Shown: piece after piece, positions 27,758 through 38,647 of the stretch
How the letters are laid out: every line of letters starts with the position of its first letter
How positions within the stretch are numbered: position 1 is the first letter of the stretch
Origin: Hypoxylon rubiginosum
Taxonomy: Eukaryota; Ascomycota; Sordariomycetes; Xylariales; Hypoxylaceae
Length of the DNA: 64,000 bases
Direction: 5' to 3'
NCBI GenBank assembly: GCA_902806565.1
Contig: CADCXA010000060.1
Span: 186,001-250,000 of the forward strand
The notes under the pieces: model-generated
What the model saw: the letters and a program-made list of their open reading frames with translations, nothing else
Told to the model about the DNA's origin: nothing
Database searches by the model: none
Program-made: the position numbers and the translations under genes

Positions 27758-28228
27758 TCATCTCGAAACCAGAGCGGAAGGAGCGAAGTGAGCTACTGAG
27801 GTGCGGCCGGTGACTTTGGTAGGACTAGTAGCAGGAGTGTTGGCAGAGGTAAGGGTGACGCCAGACACGAGACCGGAAGGAGCCGAGTGATCTGCTGAGG
27901 TGCGGCCGGTGACTTTGACAGAGCTATGAGCCGCAGTGTTGGTAGGGGTAGGGCAGACGTCGGACCCAAGAGCTACGGGGACGCGACGAAGCAAGGGAGT
28001 TTGACGACGTCGAGGGCGCTCGCTACCGGCCGTGGGAGAGGCGGCGGCTCTAAGAATGGAACCATTACCGGCACCACGGCCGGGACCGGCACTGGCACCG
28101 GCACCTGGCGCCCCAGACGGGCGTCTCATAGCACGCTCAATCTCAAAGTCGATGTGCTCAGGCCCGGACTCGTCGGACTCGTCGGACTCGATAATAATGG
28201 TATCTGAGAGGGTTCGGTTGGACGACAT
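27758..28228 (-). CDS. Low-complexity protein with acidic N-terminus and internal repeat
   Basis: The start is taken at the ATG at 28,228 (MSSNRTLSDTIIIESDESDE). The longer upstream frame would use a hydrophobic leader from non-coding-like AT-rich sequence. The product is 156 residues: an acidic Ser/Asp/Glu head with a DTIIIESDE stretch that resembles a SUMO-interacting motif, a Gly/Ala/Pro-rich middle, and two copies of a repeat containing KVTGRTS (T/A)xHxAPS near the C-terminus. The DNA of these copies is repeated at about 27,792-27,835 and 27,880-27,925. The frame ends in TGA at a position where the same frame is open beyond, so the C-terminus may be truncated. No family recognised. Confidence 0.4.
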   Translation of the reverse strand: MSSNRTLSDTIIIESDESDESGPEHIDFEIERAMRRPSGAPGAGASAGPGRGAGNGSILRAAASPTAGSERPRRRQTPLLRRVPVALGSDVCPTPTNTAAHSSVKVTGRTSADHSAPSGLVSGVTLTSANTPATSPTKVTGRTSVAHFAPSALVSR

Positions 28229-28434
28229 TTTCAAATAGTTTGATCGATTCGAACCGTAAAAGAAAGTGAAGTTAGAAAAGAAAAGGTAGAGTAACTTAAT
28301 AGGGGGGGTTAAGGCCATTAATATAAACATTATTAATCGGCGGCGTAGACCGTACAGTATGAGGCAAGAGTCCTAGACCGAGTGAACTGGGACGCGACAG
28401 CCTTGAGGCGTTTGAATCCCACGCCCGAGGCACC

Positions 28435-28644
28435 CTAACCGAAAACAGACAGCGGCAGGCCAAAAAGCGCGGGAGAATAAGATCTATCACTTTTTCTAGG
28501 GGACGGGGACGTGACAAATTCCTTTAATAACGTATCAGCCAGGCAGCCAGGATAGAGGGCTGGACGTGTCATTGTCTTTGATACGTTGTCTGGGGGCCCC
28601 AACCAAGCCGGTCGCTCGCCAGTATCCCTAGCGAGATGAGTCAT
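28435..28644 (-). CDS. Short ORF, doubtful
   Basis: An ATG-started 69-codon frame beginning MTHLARDTGERPAWLG. The same frame stays open for about 33 codons beyond its TAG stop, so this may be a longer gene cut by a CAG to TAG change. No domain. It lies upstream of the 27,758-28,228 gene on the same strand, about 200 bp away. Confidence 0.3.
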   Translation of the reverse strand: MTHLARDTGERPAWLGPPDNVSKTMTRPALYPGCLADTLLKEFVTSPSPRKSDRSYSPALFGLPLSVFG

Positions 28645-28686
28645 TTGATATCACAAAAAGCAAAAGCTCGCGTGGGGTTCTCCAGC

Positions 28687-28795
28687 TACCTAGGTAATGC
28701 CAAATGCATGGTTGAACCTTGCTTTCGGCAGCCAGATGGTGAGTTAGGATTACAGGGATGTAAATGGTGGTGTCATCGCCTACCTACCTAAGGTA
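28687..28795. repeat. Two TACCTAGGTA-type motifs
   Basis: CTACCTAGGTAA at 28,686-28,697 and CCTACCTACCTAAGGTAA at about 28,779-28,796, in the intergenic region upstream of the small gene at 28,952. Confidence 0.65.
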
Positions 28796-28951
28796 ATCAC
28801 TTCAAGCTTAGCTCCTTTTACTTTCCTGACCCTTCAACCTTGCCTACCCTTCAAAATACCCTACCCAACAGGTTTCATACCTTTCCTCATAACCCTAATC
28901 TATATATTACCGGATTGACTAGCTCTCTCCTATCTCTACATCGCTCCCACC

Positions 28952-29228
28952 ATGCCGTCATGCCGACAAAGCGCCGCCCATCGTCAGCGTACTCGAGCGG
29001 CGCGCGACGCCCTTGCCGCTCCCCTCCGTGCCGTGCGTGGACGGCGAATGTCTTCGGAAGCTCCGTTCTGTCCAGGAGGTAAGGGGTCCCTAACTTGTTC
29101 GACAATCCTTGAGCTAATCATGTATAGATCCTACCTCGGTTAATGGTGAGGGCGACCTGGACCACGTCAGCACCGCGACTCGGCCAGCTCTGCGCGGCAA
29201 CCCTCCGGCCGATCCGCCAATCCCCTAG
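28952..29228 (+). CDS. Small two-exon gene, possibly truncated by TAG
   Basis: Exon 1 is 28,952-29,078 and exon 2 is 29,128-29,228. The 49 bp intron has a GTAAGG donor, GCTAAT branch and TATAG acceptor. The splice is in phase (GGA G / AT CCT) and gives 75 residues starting MPSCRQSAAHRQRTRAARD, a basic Ala/Arg-rich head. A pyrimidine-rich leader precedes the ATG. Past the TAG at 29,226 the same frame stays open to 29,354 and includes LGERWKPCQRC, a CxxC motif with a basic context as in some fungal zinc-binding proteins. The TAG may therefore have been CAG in a protein of about 117 residues. Function unknown. Confidence 0.45.
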
Positions 29229-29466
29229 AAGCAGATTAGTCTAGCTAAACTTGGAGAGCGTTGGAAGCCTTGTCAACGATGTCTGAATCTCGCTCTCGGA
29301 AGTAAGTCTCAAGGTGCGTATATTAATACGTCTGGCCCGGGAAAGCGGCGCTGAACATGCTCCTCGGGGCGTATCCGCGTTCCTAGGTAAGTTCCCCTCA
29401 CGATTCATTTCTTAGAGTAAAGTGTTAATAGTGGCATTTAGCCCCGATAATGCGGTCTCTATAGCT

Positions 29467-29895
29467 ATGGAGTTTCTCAATGCCTTTCGCCTCGACCCTA
29501 GAGTTCTCTTTAATACTGTTATACTACTCTTATTGCAGAGAGGTCTCGCCATCGAACGTCTACATAAACACGTCCTAAGCAAGTTGGTGCTGGTTGATGA
29601 TCTGACCTATAGTGGCGAGGATGGTAGGGAGGTGAAGCTTACTCCCAGCGGCCGTCAGCTTAAACCATCACGAGTGGATATTGTGGTTACGATCGTGGGG
29701 GACAGGCTTAAATGGTTATTATACTATGCCGTTCTACAAGTCATTGGACCATCCATCAATAGGCCGAAAGCCAGATCAGTCGAATGCCGCCGGCAACCCG
29801 TGGTGACGGGCTTTTGGCAGGTCGCTCGGAGTGCGGCGAGTAAAGTGGTCAGCGTGATTCGAAGCTGCCGCCTAGACCAGCAGATCGCGAGCTAA
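29467..29895 (+). CDS. Unrecognised 142-residue ORF
   Basis: The start is taken at the ATG at 29,467 (MEFLNAFRLDPRVLFNT). The product has a hydrophobic helix at about residues 10-30 and a second hydrophobic patch (LKWLLYYAVLQVIG, about residues 80-93). The last third, from about 29,800, lies in the first unit of the diverged repeat array that follows, so the C-terminus is probably repeat-derived and not native. Possibly the 5' portion of a gene truncated by the array. Confidence 0.3.
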   Translation: MEFLNAFRLDPRVLFNTVILLLLQRGLAIERLHKHVLSKLVLVDDLTYSGEDGREVKLTPSGRQLKPSRVDIVVTIVGDRLKWLLYYAVLQVIGPSINRPKARSVECRRQPVVTGFWQVARSAASKVVSVIRSCRLDQQIAS

Positions 29896-32800
29896 GTTGA
29901 CCAGGAGTGACGTGCAGGCATCGAGTTACGGCCACGGTCGCGCCGTCGCCGTCGAACTCTAATAGGGCACCCTCATTATCGAACGCCAGAGCTGTATCAT
30001 GATTGTCGCTTGCGAGACTGGGTTGGGTTTTCGGTCGTTAGTCGGCCCTTGGAGACATCGCCGTAACGCCCACCCCACCGTCGCCATCAGGATGGCGAGC
30101 TGATCGAAGACCGCACCGTTGCCGCTCCGAGTAGCCATAGTGAACCGGATCACTGTTACTGCTTGAAGGATGTGGCCGAACCTGAGCTGAGCACTCAGAG
30201 TTTGCGGCGAATTCCACGGTCATCGCTTGCGGAAAATGTGCAGAGCGTAATTGGTACGTGGAGGCATGGCCAACAGTAGGACGGCACCAACGCGCGACCG
30301 GTGGATCGTTTGCCATGTCATCAATCGAGTCCACGACGTGCGTGTAAGGGTAACGAGCTGATCGCATACTGTCACACCACGCCGTCGCCGATCGGAGCTC
30401 TAGTCACCGGAGCTCAGTCACCATTTAACTCAATCCGAGCACTGACCGCCACGGTCGCTCGACGATGGCCGCACTTACGGGACGGGGTTGACCGGATTGC
30501 CATGCCAGGATCACTGCATCATCGCGTCCCACCCTCGTTAGTGCCGTCACAGCTACGCGACGCCGCCCAGCTCAATTAAGGCACTCCCAAGTTGCAGCGA
30601 ACGCCAGGGCCCGTCGCAAGTACGACCAGATCGGAACCTGCACCGCATTATCGCCACCGTTAGCGCTCCATTGAGCTGCTATAGTCACCGCTACGTGATG
30701 CGGTCCTACTTAATCAGCAGAGGTTGCTGTGAGCACTACGGTCGCATCACGATGGTCGCCGTCGCTCTGCGGTGGGGTTTGGCGGCCGCTAGGCGCTAGA
30801 TTCTGTATGGAGAACCATCAGAATTTTCGTGCATCCTACCCTTAGATCGACGCAGCTCCAGGACGCGCGAGAATTGAGTATAAAGATTCGGGTTCCGAGA
30901 GCTCCAACGCCGTATAGTTATGGGAGTTAACCCGGCCCCTTAGGCCGTCAGCTAGGGATCTCAGGTTCGCAAGTTCCTACAGGTCGAAGAGCGGTGGAGC
31001 TCGGCTAAGCGGGTTTCCGACCAGTGAAGTTCCGTTGACTCTTCCGGGGAAAAGCTTGAAGGTCGCGTGGCTCGGGCATGGCTTCAATGTCAACGGCGGG
31101 GGACTGGAAGGGTCGTGACCAGCTAACAGCGAAGCTAAAAAGGGGTCCCCTTGGACGAAGACGGTTCCAATTGCGAAGCTTAGGAAGCACACCTTGCTAT
31201 CCCGTCCCACAACCCCCCCCCCCCCCCCAATCATAGCAATCATAATCATAGGGTCAAGCCATCAAGACCAGGGAAAGTAAATTTTGCCATCACGCTCAGA
31301 TACGGACCCTCGGTCACACCTAAGGCTCCTCGCGGCATGGTCGTGGAACGATTGACCGGTTCGCAGGTGAGATTTACCCGGTCGGGCAATGCCTGCGAAA
31401 CTCCACGAAAAGGCCGAGGATGACGGGCGTGACTTACCGCCCCCCTTTAGGCAGTCATAGTAAGAAGAGTACCTGCATTTTGACGGATATCCTCGCAATT
31501 GGCGCGACCGAAGCAAGGCGTCGCGGGTACTTCTGTAGATTCATGGCGTTCCGGCTTCGTAATTGTGGGAAGCCGTGGCATAGATCACTTTGGTATTAGT
31601 TTGCGGACAATGCTCCCGGCAGCTAAGTTACCTCAGTCTACGGGATCCAAATCCCGCTCGTCGCTTGACGCACCGGCCTCATCCATACCTAAGGCATCAG
31701 TGCCGCGAGCCCCCAGTTTGCCACGGGTATGGCTCTAGACTCTGCGGTGCCTGAGGCGTTGGTCGTGGGGCTGGCTTTCGCCGGGACTGTGGCTTGCCGT
31801 CCTTCATTGGCACCTCCACGGCGCGTGGTAGCAAGGTCGATGCGTCGATCCTCGGCCTTTCCGCGATGAGTTTTAGGCGTCGCCTGAGCCGGTAGATCTC
31901 ATCCAATGAACTGGTCAATTATACGCTATAAGGGCGGCGTACGGAGTTACAGCTACGTAAGGGATTCATCTCACCGTACAGGGCCTACTTAACTAACCCG
32001 AACTTGGAGCTCAAGAGGCTATACTACGCCATTCTGGGAGCCACCAGAGCCGTTCATCAACGAGCCAGATTATGCGAGGTCGATCTAACGGTTATGTACA
32101 GGTTTACCGAAGGCGCGCGACCGGGGCACGCGACGCAAGTTAGGCAACGATACCCCAAGGGCCGGGCCAAGTCTCCAAAGCTCATGGTAAGATGTTTGGT
32201 TGATGGTATGCAATTGCAACTACATAAGGGATCAGTCTTTGGGGAGGTGTCTTACGGGTGCTCAAGGTCTGCTTAGGGTGCGGCGAGCGAAGCGGTCTAC
32301 GCGGTTCAGGGCTGCTATCGCCAGCCATTGGCGGGCTTCGGTCCAGCGTGTCTTCGGTCATCAATCCCGCCGAGACTTGACCATCAGTGCCGTCGGCAAA
32401 ACTCGACGGGTCGCCCAGGGGTTAGTCCAGTCTCAGCTACAATCTCACCACCATGATGGCCGCCGCACTTACGGCGATGGACGGGTCCTTAGTTATTAAT
32501 TAGCACGCTAAGATATGATCCACAGCACAACGTCCAACGCCCCAGGTCATGAATTACGCCACCGTCTGCGCTCAATCAACGAGCCGCCATAGCCACCGGA
32601 GCGTAGTCGCCGCCCAACAACGATGCCAACAACTCCACCAGGGCACCTTGAGGCTGTGGAGCTTCGGTAATCGCTTGTGAGACTGGGTTGGCGCAGATTG
32701 TCAATCGGTAGGCCAAGAACGTACGATAGGGCTACGTAGAAGCCGAGTCTCTGGTGGGTGTATCAGAGTGCAGCTAGTAAAGTAGTTCCGGTTGGTGTTC

Positions 32801-34320
32801 GACCGTCAATTAGTGCGTCGACATATGACCATCAGCACGTCCAAACGAACATCACAAGACCAGCAGGTCGTGAACTACGTCGTCACTACTGTTTGCGCTC
32901 AATCGATAAGCCGCTACAGTCACTGCTGCGTGGTCGCCGCCCAACAATAATGACCAACACCATCAGGGCACCCAGAGGCTGTAGCACGGCTGTGGCCACC
33001 GCTCGTGAGACTGGGTTGGGTCGGTGCTGATCATCAATCGGCACGCCGAGATGCGGCCGTCAATATAACGCCTGTAACATCGCCATCATCGTCCACGCCA
33101 GCTAACCAAGGACTGCACCATCACCACTCATAGTAGTGAACCAGAGCACCCAGAGGCCGCGGCAAACTCAGCGGTCGTATCACGGTCATTGCTTACAGAA
33201 CAGAGCGTGCGCTGAGACTATACTGTAGAGCTCTGCTCAACCACGTCAAATGCCGCCAGCGTTACGCGGCCACTTCCATTTGACAAGTATCACAATAATG
33301 GCCGCTACGATTGACATGGTCTAGTGCGGAGTGGGTGTCCCATCGTCGATTGGTGCGCCGGGACATGACCATCAACACCGTCGCCATCATCCGCGCTCAA
33401 TCGACTACAGTAAGGACCACCCTATGGCCACTCCAAGTTGCCGCAGTGAGCCGGAGCACCCAGAAAGGTTACAGCAGACTCTACGATCGCATCACGGTCG
33501 TCGCTTACGCAACGGGTGTAGAGCGTACGATTTACAGTAGGGCTCTCAATGTCTGCTCGGTAGTTAACAGGTGGCTCAGAGTGTAGCTAGCAACGTAATG
33601 ACCGCCACGATTGGCATGGTTCAGTGCTGAGAGGGTGTCCAATCATCAATCGGTGCGCCGGGACATAACCAGCACGTCCAACGACTCGAGACCGGCAGAT
33701 CGTGAGCCTCATCGCCAACGCTGCTCGTCGTATAGATGTCGAGTCACAGCCACGAGAGCGTTATCACCACTCAATAATCACCAAGGCATTCACAGGATGT
33801 AACGAACGCCACGGCTATATCAAAGTCATCGCTTGGGAGACTGGGAGAGTGATAGCACCCGGGCATGGTCAACAGACGGCACTAACGCACGACTAGTGGA
33901 TGGTCCGCCACGTCGCCGCCACCGTCCGCGGTCAATTGACACTACGATGTGCGCCTAGGTGGCGAGCTGATCGAGGACCGCACAGTCTCTCCGAGCTGCC
34001 GCAGTCACCGCTCGCTGATGGATACGAACTACGGTAGTATCACTGTCATCGCTTGTGGAACATACGATAGGGTTATGTAGGAGCCGAGTCTCTGATGGAT
34101 GGCTCAGAGTGTGGCTACTAATGTGGTTTAGTGTAGGGTGGGTGTCTGACTGTTGATGCGCCGAGATATCAGCACACCCAACCGAACGACCTAAGACCAG
34201 CAGATCGTCAGCCATGTCGCTACCGCTGTTCTCACGACGTGCAGATGTCGAGTCATAGCCACGGGAGCGCTGTCGCCGCCCCGAACGCCGGGCCTGCATC
34301 ACGGTCATCGCTTGAGAGAC
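29800..34320 (+). repeat. Array of diverged GC-rich repeat, units about 300-500 bp
   Basis: The same short blocks recur in the same order at irregular spacing. A TCGCTTGxGAGACTGGGT block is at about 30,006, 32,668, 32,998, 33,826 and 34,306. A CAGCAGATCGTGAGC-like block is at about 29,879, 32,545, 32,863, 33,706 and 34,199. A CAGAGTGxxGCTAGTAAxGT block is at about 29,830, 32,765, 33,578 and 34,108. A CATGGxCAACAGxxGGCAC block is at about 30,269 and 33,867. Units are clearly related but much diverged. The array contains no convincing gene; the many short frames in it are not consistent between units. Weak frames at 31,499-31,918 and 32,004-32,276 may belong to an insertion within the array. 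Confidence 0.75.
31213..31228. repeat. C16 homopolymer
   Basis: An uninterrupted run of 16 C inside the repeat array. Confidence 0.85.
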
Positions 34321-34329
34321 TGGGTCGGG

Positions 34330-35192
34330 TCAAGGGTCAATCAATAGGGTCTCCCAGGCCTTGCGATAGTCGAACCACATGCCATTGGTAAAAGCAGACA
34401 GTTGACACGTCTCGCAATCTAGGCCGAACCTGGCACACATGCCAAGTCCAATGTCTACCCCATTATTAGTCCTCTGCAAATACGAATTGGGTGAGTAGTA
34501 ATTCCAAGACCACATACCGACGTAGGCTAACGCTGTAGTATTTCGCTTGAAGATGTCAGCCCTTTTTTTGCCGTTCCACTCACCCTCATCTCGAAATACT
34601 GCGTTGAACAGCTCCGACACTTGTAGAGGAGAAAATGAGTGGAAGAACTTGCCGCTGCAATTGAAGAAACCGTCAAGGGCTCGTTGAGTGAATGGGGTGG
34701 TAGGAAGTGAGTTGTGAATAAGACATTGAGCCGTGTGTACCACTGGTCCTTCAGACGTTGTCTCGTTATTTTGGTCCTGATTTGGTTGGCTCGCTCGGAG
34801 TTCATCGACCAGCCTTTCCAATGATTCGATATGTGCTTTCATAGCCGCAGTCCTCGATACGGCCTCTCCCCAAACATAAATGCACTCGTTTCCCCTAGCT
34901 ATACAGACTTGACATTTAGGCCGAGTTCCGTCACACTATAGTGGAGTTTTAGCGTACGTATGCCTGAGTGATTTCTTGTAGCTAAGGCACCTTCGTTTTC
35001 TTCTTCTGTCAGGAATGGCATGCCTAACAAGCAACATGGATTAGTATTGGAGCTCCTGGTATGATTTGGGGAGGGGCATATATGGATCCTTACTTGAATA
35101 GTGGCAATGCGCTTTTTACGCGGAGCCTGTTCTCGGTCGCTACCGCTACCTGACAACGTTAACAGAGGGCGAATGGGTCGAAAATGAGGCAT
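34330..35192 (-). pseudogene. Zn2Cys6 transcription factor, broken and truncated
   Basis: Exons are 35,094-35,192, 34,991-35,023 and 34,330-34,935, separated by introns of 70 bp (35,024-35,093) and 55 bp (34,936-34,990), all in phase. A basic lead (RKKRIATIQ) runs into ACHS, a TGA stop, then QKKKTK; exon 3 continues CDGTRPKCQVCIARGNECIY. This is the Gal4-type Zn2Cys6 DNA-binding domain, with TGA at 35,009-35,011 exactly where the second zinc cysteine belongs. A leucine-zipper-like linker (HIESLERLVDELR) follows, and then the start of a middle region (FFNCSGKFFHSFSPLQVSELF) typical of such regulators. The C-terminus is cut at the edge of the repeat array, leaving about 279 codons. The intact protein would be a nuclear transcription factor; this copy cannot make its zinc cluster. 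Confidence 0.75.
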
Positions 35193-35381
35193 ATTGTCAT
35201 TTCCTACTAGAATTGGAGGTTCGGGAAGAAAATATGCTTGTGACGCCACGGGAATCTAAGCAATATATACGTATATATATATATGTATATAAACATAGAC
35301 GGTCAAGTATATATAACCCCCATACCGAGAATGGAATGGTATATGTATGGCGTTGACGGACGTTTTCATGGCGTTTTCGTG
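35193..35381. other. Leader region with TA microsatellite
   Basis: TATATACGTATATATA-type dinucleotide sequence at about 35,263-35,291, upstream of the broken regulator. Nothing else seen. Confidence 0.5.
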
Positions 35382-35500
35382 CCGACGGGCTTCTTTGTCT
35401 GGCATTCCCGTATATACAAGGGCATTCGTAGCTGTTAGGTCCATAGCTCCTTGTGCAACAACGTCGTAGTTTCCCTCATCGCTTGGACGGTCTTGTGACA
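35382..35500 (-). repeat. 119 bp dispersed repeat, copy C
   Basis: The minus-strand reading encodes LSQDRPSDEGNYDVVAQGA and continues to MPDKEARR without a stop. It differs from copy B (24,688-24,806) at only a handful of bases. Outside the 119 bp the two copies diverge at once, apart from a few bases at the LSQ end. Confidence 0.8.
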
Positions 35501-35727
35501 GATCGACCTGCAAAAGGTCCTATAAGACGAATGTATCGGCTGTTTGTTTGTGGGTAAAGTTGTTCTTGACCTTGATTAGTCCTTAGTGACTCTGAATAAG
35601 AACATGATTGAGAAGTTTAAAACTTACGGTGTATTTGTGCAACTTGAATTCTAGGTATTTTAACAGATTAGATGACCAGAATAGGACTGATTTTCCCCTA
35701 AAGAAATCATACTCCTTCTATATCTTC

Positions 35728-36183
35728 ATGTTGTTTGATGAGTTAGCGAGAAGAAAGCATCCAAGGGCCTTTAAAGGAAGTCCAGCAAAGCTCGCTTTGA
35801 CAGACGGCGACTGGATCTTCGGTTCCGGCCGAATAATCGGCTGCTTCAAGGACTTTTTGATGTCCAAGGTTGAATGGGAGCAGGACGCCCTCGTCCGGAA
35901 CTGCCACATTTATGTGGTAGTTTCTGGCGACAGCCTGCGATTCCTATTGATGGTGAACACTGACTCCGCAGAAACGCCTGGAGCCTCTGGCCAAGCATCC
36001 GCATCCGGAGCAGGAACTCTCAGCGTGTACCAGAAGCGATTGATGAGATCCGGACGGAAGCCGGCAACAGCGGCAGCACCTCAGACGGACGTCGACACGG
36101 ATGAAGGAGACCGAAGCGAACCTACTAACAATGATAATGGCCGCGAAGATTGCTATAATGTATGTAATGATAGGATGTCCTGA
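35728..36183 (+). CDS. Unrecognised protein of about 151 residues
   Basis: The first ATG in frame is at 35,728 (MLFDELARRKHPRAFKGS). The frame is open for about 40 codons upstream without an ATG and has coding-like composition there, so an upstream exon is likely. A globular N-terminal half (WIFGSGRIIGCFKDFLMSK, then HIYVVVSGDSLRFLLMVN) is followed by an Ala/Ser/Gly-rich linker with SVYQKRLMRSGRKP and an acidic, Asn-rich tail. No signal peptide or known motif. It lies between the broken regulator and the module upstream of the HNH gene, on the same strand as the latter. Confidence 0.45.
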   Translation: MLFDELARRKHPRAFKGSPAKLALTDGDWIFGSGRIIGCFKDFLMSKVEWEQDALVRNCHIYVVVSGDSLRFLLMVNTDSAETPGASGQASASGAGTLSVYQKRLMRSGRKPATAAAPQTDVDTDEGDRSEPTNNDNGREDCYNVCNDRMS

Positions 36184-36390
36184 ATTGTCTGATTGTACAA
36201 TGCTGGAGTTTGTAGAGTCGTCCCACTATCAAAAACAATAGCGCCACCCGCGAGGCCGTGATAGTGCACAGAATGCCACATCCCAAACCACAATACTGCG
36301 TGAACCTTCAACAAGACCTGTGCAAGCCAACAATATCACCCACGCTGATTCAGCTCAATGAAGCCTAACATTCAAGAACAATTTAAATTA

Positions 36391-36793
36391 ACTAGCTGCG
36401 CAACCCATCCACGCAAGAGCGGCTGGGAGGATTACATAATAAATAAGATGCTTCTGATTAGCCCCGCCACACTCCTAAGCCACCAGGCCACCTACCACCA
36501 CCACCCCACTGGGCACCCCACCACCCCCCAGCCATAACCATTCGGAATATCGGCTCAGCAAAAGCAGCTCCACGCGCCAATTCGCCAAGTATATCTACCA
36601 ACAGCCACAGCCAATTTAGGCTAGCCACACCTATGTGCATAAATGAAAAATTCTTCATAGAATTATTTAATCTTTTTTATTATTTCTTAAAAATATTAAT
36701 AATTTATATGGCTTAATAAAACTGGAGCGATAGAATCGCAAAGGAAAACGTCAAGAAGTGCGGGGCGATTCTAAGTATCTGATTAGCCGGTGG
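36391..36793 (+). promoter_or_regulatory. Shared upstream module, copy 1 (before HNH gene)
   Basis: Three blocks in order match three blocks upstream of the FunK1 gene. Block 1 is ACTAGCTGCG at 36,391-36,410 (with 54,297-54,316). Block 2 is GGCTAGCCACACC to TTCTTC at 36,619-36,672 (with 54,379-54,433). Block 3 is 72 bp at 36,722-36,793 (with 54,527-54,598), about 90% identical by eye and containing GCGATTCTAAGTATCTGATT. This copy has extra A and T in block 2, as RIP would give. It ends 211 bp before the HNH ATG. An AC/CCACC-rich stretch lies between blocks 1 and 2. It could be a promoter, a transposon end or the edge of a gene-carrying duplication. Confidence 0.7.
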
Positions 36794-37004
36794 ATATCGC
36801 TCTTTGTTTGATATGTATAAGTACATGTACCTAACATGTCTAAGATGCAGCTTCCATAGGTATAATTGGACACTAGGAAAATCAAAAGCCCGAAAGGCCG
36901 CTTTACAGGAATCCATTCACGCCGTTCACAACTTAACTTCATATATCAACCTGCCTATCATCCCCATCTGTCATCACCACTTATATTGGTAACTCGAATT
37001 CGCG

Positions 37005-38578
37005 ATGGACTATCTGCCGTTTTTCGAGCCGCAGCTCCCGGTGCCTAGAGGTGACGTACGACAAAGCCTGAAGAGAGAGCTCGTGATTATGCACCCCGGG
37101 TATACACCACAACTGAGACTCCTTACTCTTCGTGCTTCGGATTACGGGTTCCTGGAATACGGCATCTTGTATTACGCCTGCTGCATTGTCGCCGGAAACG
37201 TCTGGAAGCCAGACGAGGGACGCGATGGACTCGATACCGGCCCATTCTTCTCAAAAGATCGTCTTGGACGGGACAAGTTGATATTGCCAGAAAGCAATAG
37301 GTTTCTTGTCCCGGCAGGGCGATACTATTTTCATGTCCCAGGATTCACCATCAGTACGGCTACCTCCCTTCCCTATTTTCGTCTGCACAATACTGACTTC
37401 ACATCACAGAGGAACCCTACCCGATCGTCCCTAGTTTCCGTGATTGGCTCCCCCCGACCACGTTGCCTAAGCCATGGGAAAGCATACGAATTAAACCTCC
37501 TGCGACGAACGACGCTGTTTCTAATGCTCAGAGCAACAACAACACATCCCTTTCGGCTCCTTACTCTCACGGCGTCGTCCCTAATAACCTCCAGGACTTA
37601 AGCGCCTACGACAGCAACCGAACAGCCTGCGTTGTGACGTTTGATATGATATCTCTCGAAGAGGGTCATGTCATGCCGAAGACTGCTCATGGGTGGTCCA
37701 CTGCCAACAACATGTCCCGATTCAAGCCTGAAGATGGCTTGAAGTGTAGAAGATTCATCGATCATCCGTGCAATAAAATATTTCTTCGCGAAGATGTCCA
37801 CACTCTCTACGACAACAACTACATGATCATAGTACCAAAGCCTGACTCGAAACATCCTGGAACTTATCGTCTAGGAACACATGTGTGGACTCCACCGAAC
37901 AAGTCAGAAGATTCAGATATGCAGGTTTTCGCCCTCTACCAGAACCGTCCCTGCTATCCAATTCCACATGTACCAGTAGAGTTCATCTTCGCTCGCTTCG
38001 CATGGGCTATCTTTACCTACTATACGATCAATATACTAGATGACGACAACGCCGACAAGGAGTTCGCAGTCTGTTATATTGTCAACGAGGATAACGGCGA
38101 CAGAGTATACAAGCACAAGACAGTACTCGGCTGTGAAATTGACGAACTAGGCGCGAAAGCCACCGGCGTTAAGGGGAAGAAACGAGACAACAGCCAGATC
38201 ACCCAGGCCACTCAGACTGCCAAAAAACGCCGCCAGCTCCACTACTCCTACCGTACCGGAGAGATGGAATTGGAATCCGATGACGACGGATTCGAGTCTG
38301 GTGACCACGGTGGCTTTAGTGACTACTACTCGGAAGAGACAGCTGACTCTTCAGACGACTGCGATCGCAATGACGACCACGAGGATACGGAGATAAAATC
38401 CGAACCTTCGGTGCCAGAGCTCTCGAAATCCGTACTTAGCATTGGCGGGAGTGATCTAAGCTCCGACCATGGCGATCAAGATCCACTGAAACATTCGTCG
38501 CTCCCTCTAATCATGCATACGAATGGGAAGATTCCACATGATCATCTCGGGCCCGATTTCACTGGTCACAGCGGCTAG
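37005..38578 (+). CDS. HNH_2-type nuclease, intact, two exons
   Basis: Exon 1 is 37,005-37,353 and exon 2 is 37,410-38,578. The 56 bp intron has a GTACGG donor, CTGAC branch and CACAG acceptor; the product is 505 residues. The N-terminal region (about 1-115) ends in YYFHVPGF, and a YPIVPSFRDW stretch follows the splice. The HNH core spans about residues 192-262: CVVTF, then GHVMP (His203), then CNKIFLREDVH (Asn238, His247), then the YMIIVPK strand. This His...Asn...His order fits the PF13391-type HNH domain, a beta-beta-alpha metal-dependent nuclease fold. The C-terminal third is acidic and Ser-rich with a basic patch (VKGKKR, AKKRRQ) likely to direct nuclear import. A broken paralogue lies 2.2 kb downstream. 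Nuclease activity is inferred from the motif; its target is unknown. Confidence 0.8.
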
Positions 38579-38647
38579 ACAGATTGCATGATAGTAGGTG
38601 CAACGGCGTTTTGGCTTAGGCGTATACGAATTGGAACATGGATGATT

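Noticed and set aside
31499..32276. Short basic frames at 31,499-31,918 and 32,004-32,276 as genes or retrotransposon gag pieces.
   Set aside because: No motif, no consistent start or intron, and they lie within the repeat array; composition alone explains them.
29800..34320. CRISPR-like array.
   Set aside because: Units are hundreds of bases long, diverged and irregular, and the genome is eukaryotic.
36458..36658. Gly/Trp-rich minus-strand frame as a protein.
   Set aside because: It is produced by a CCACC-rich low-complexity stretch between blocks of the shared upstream module.
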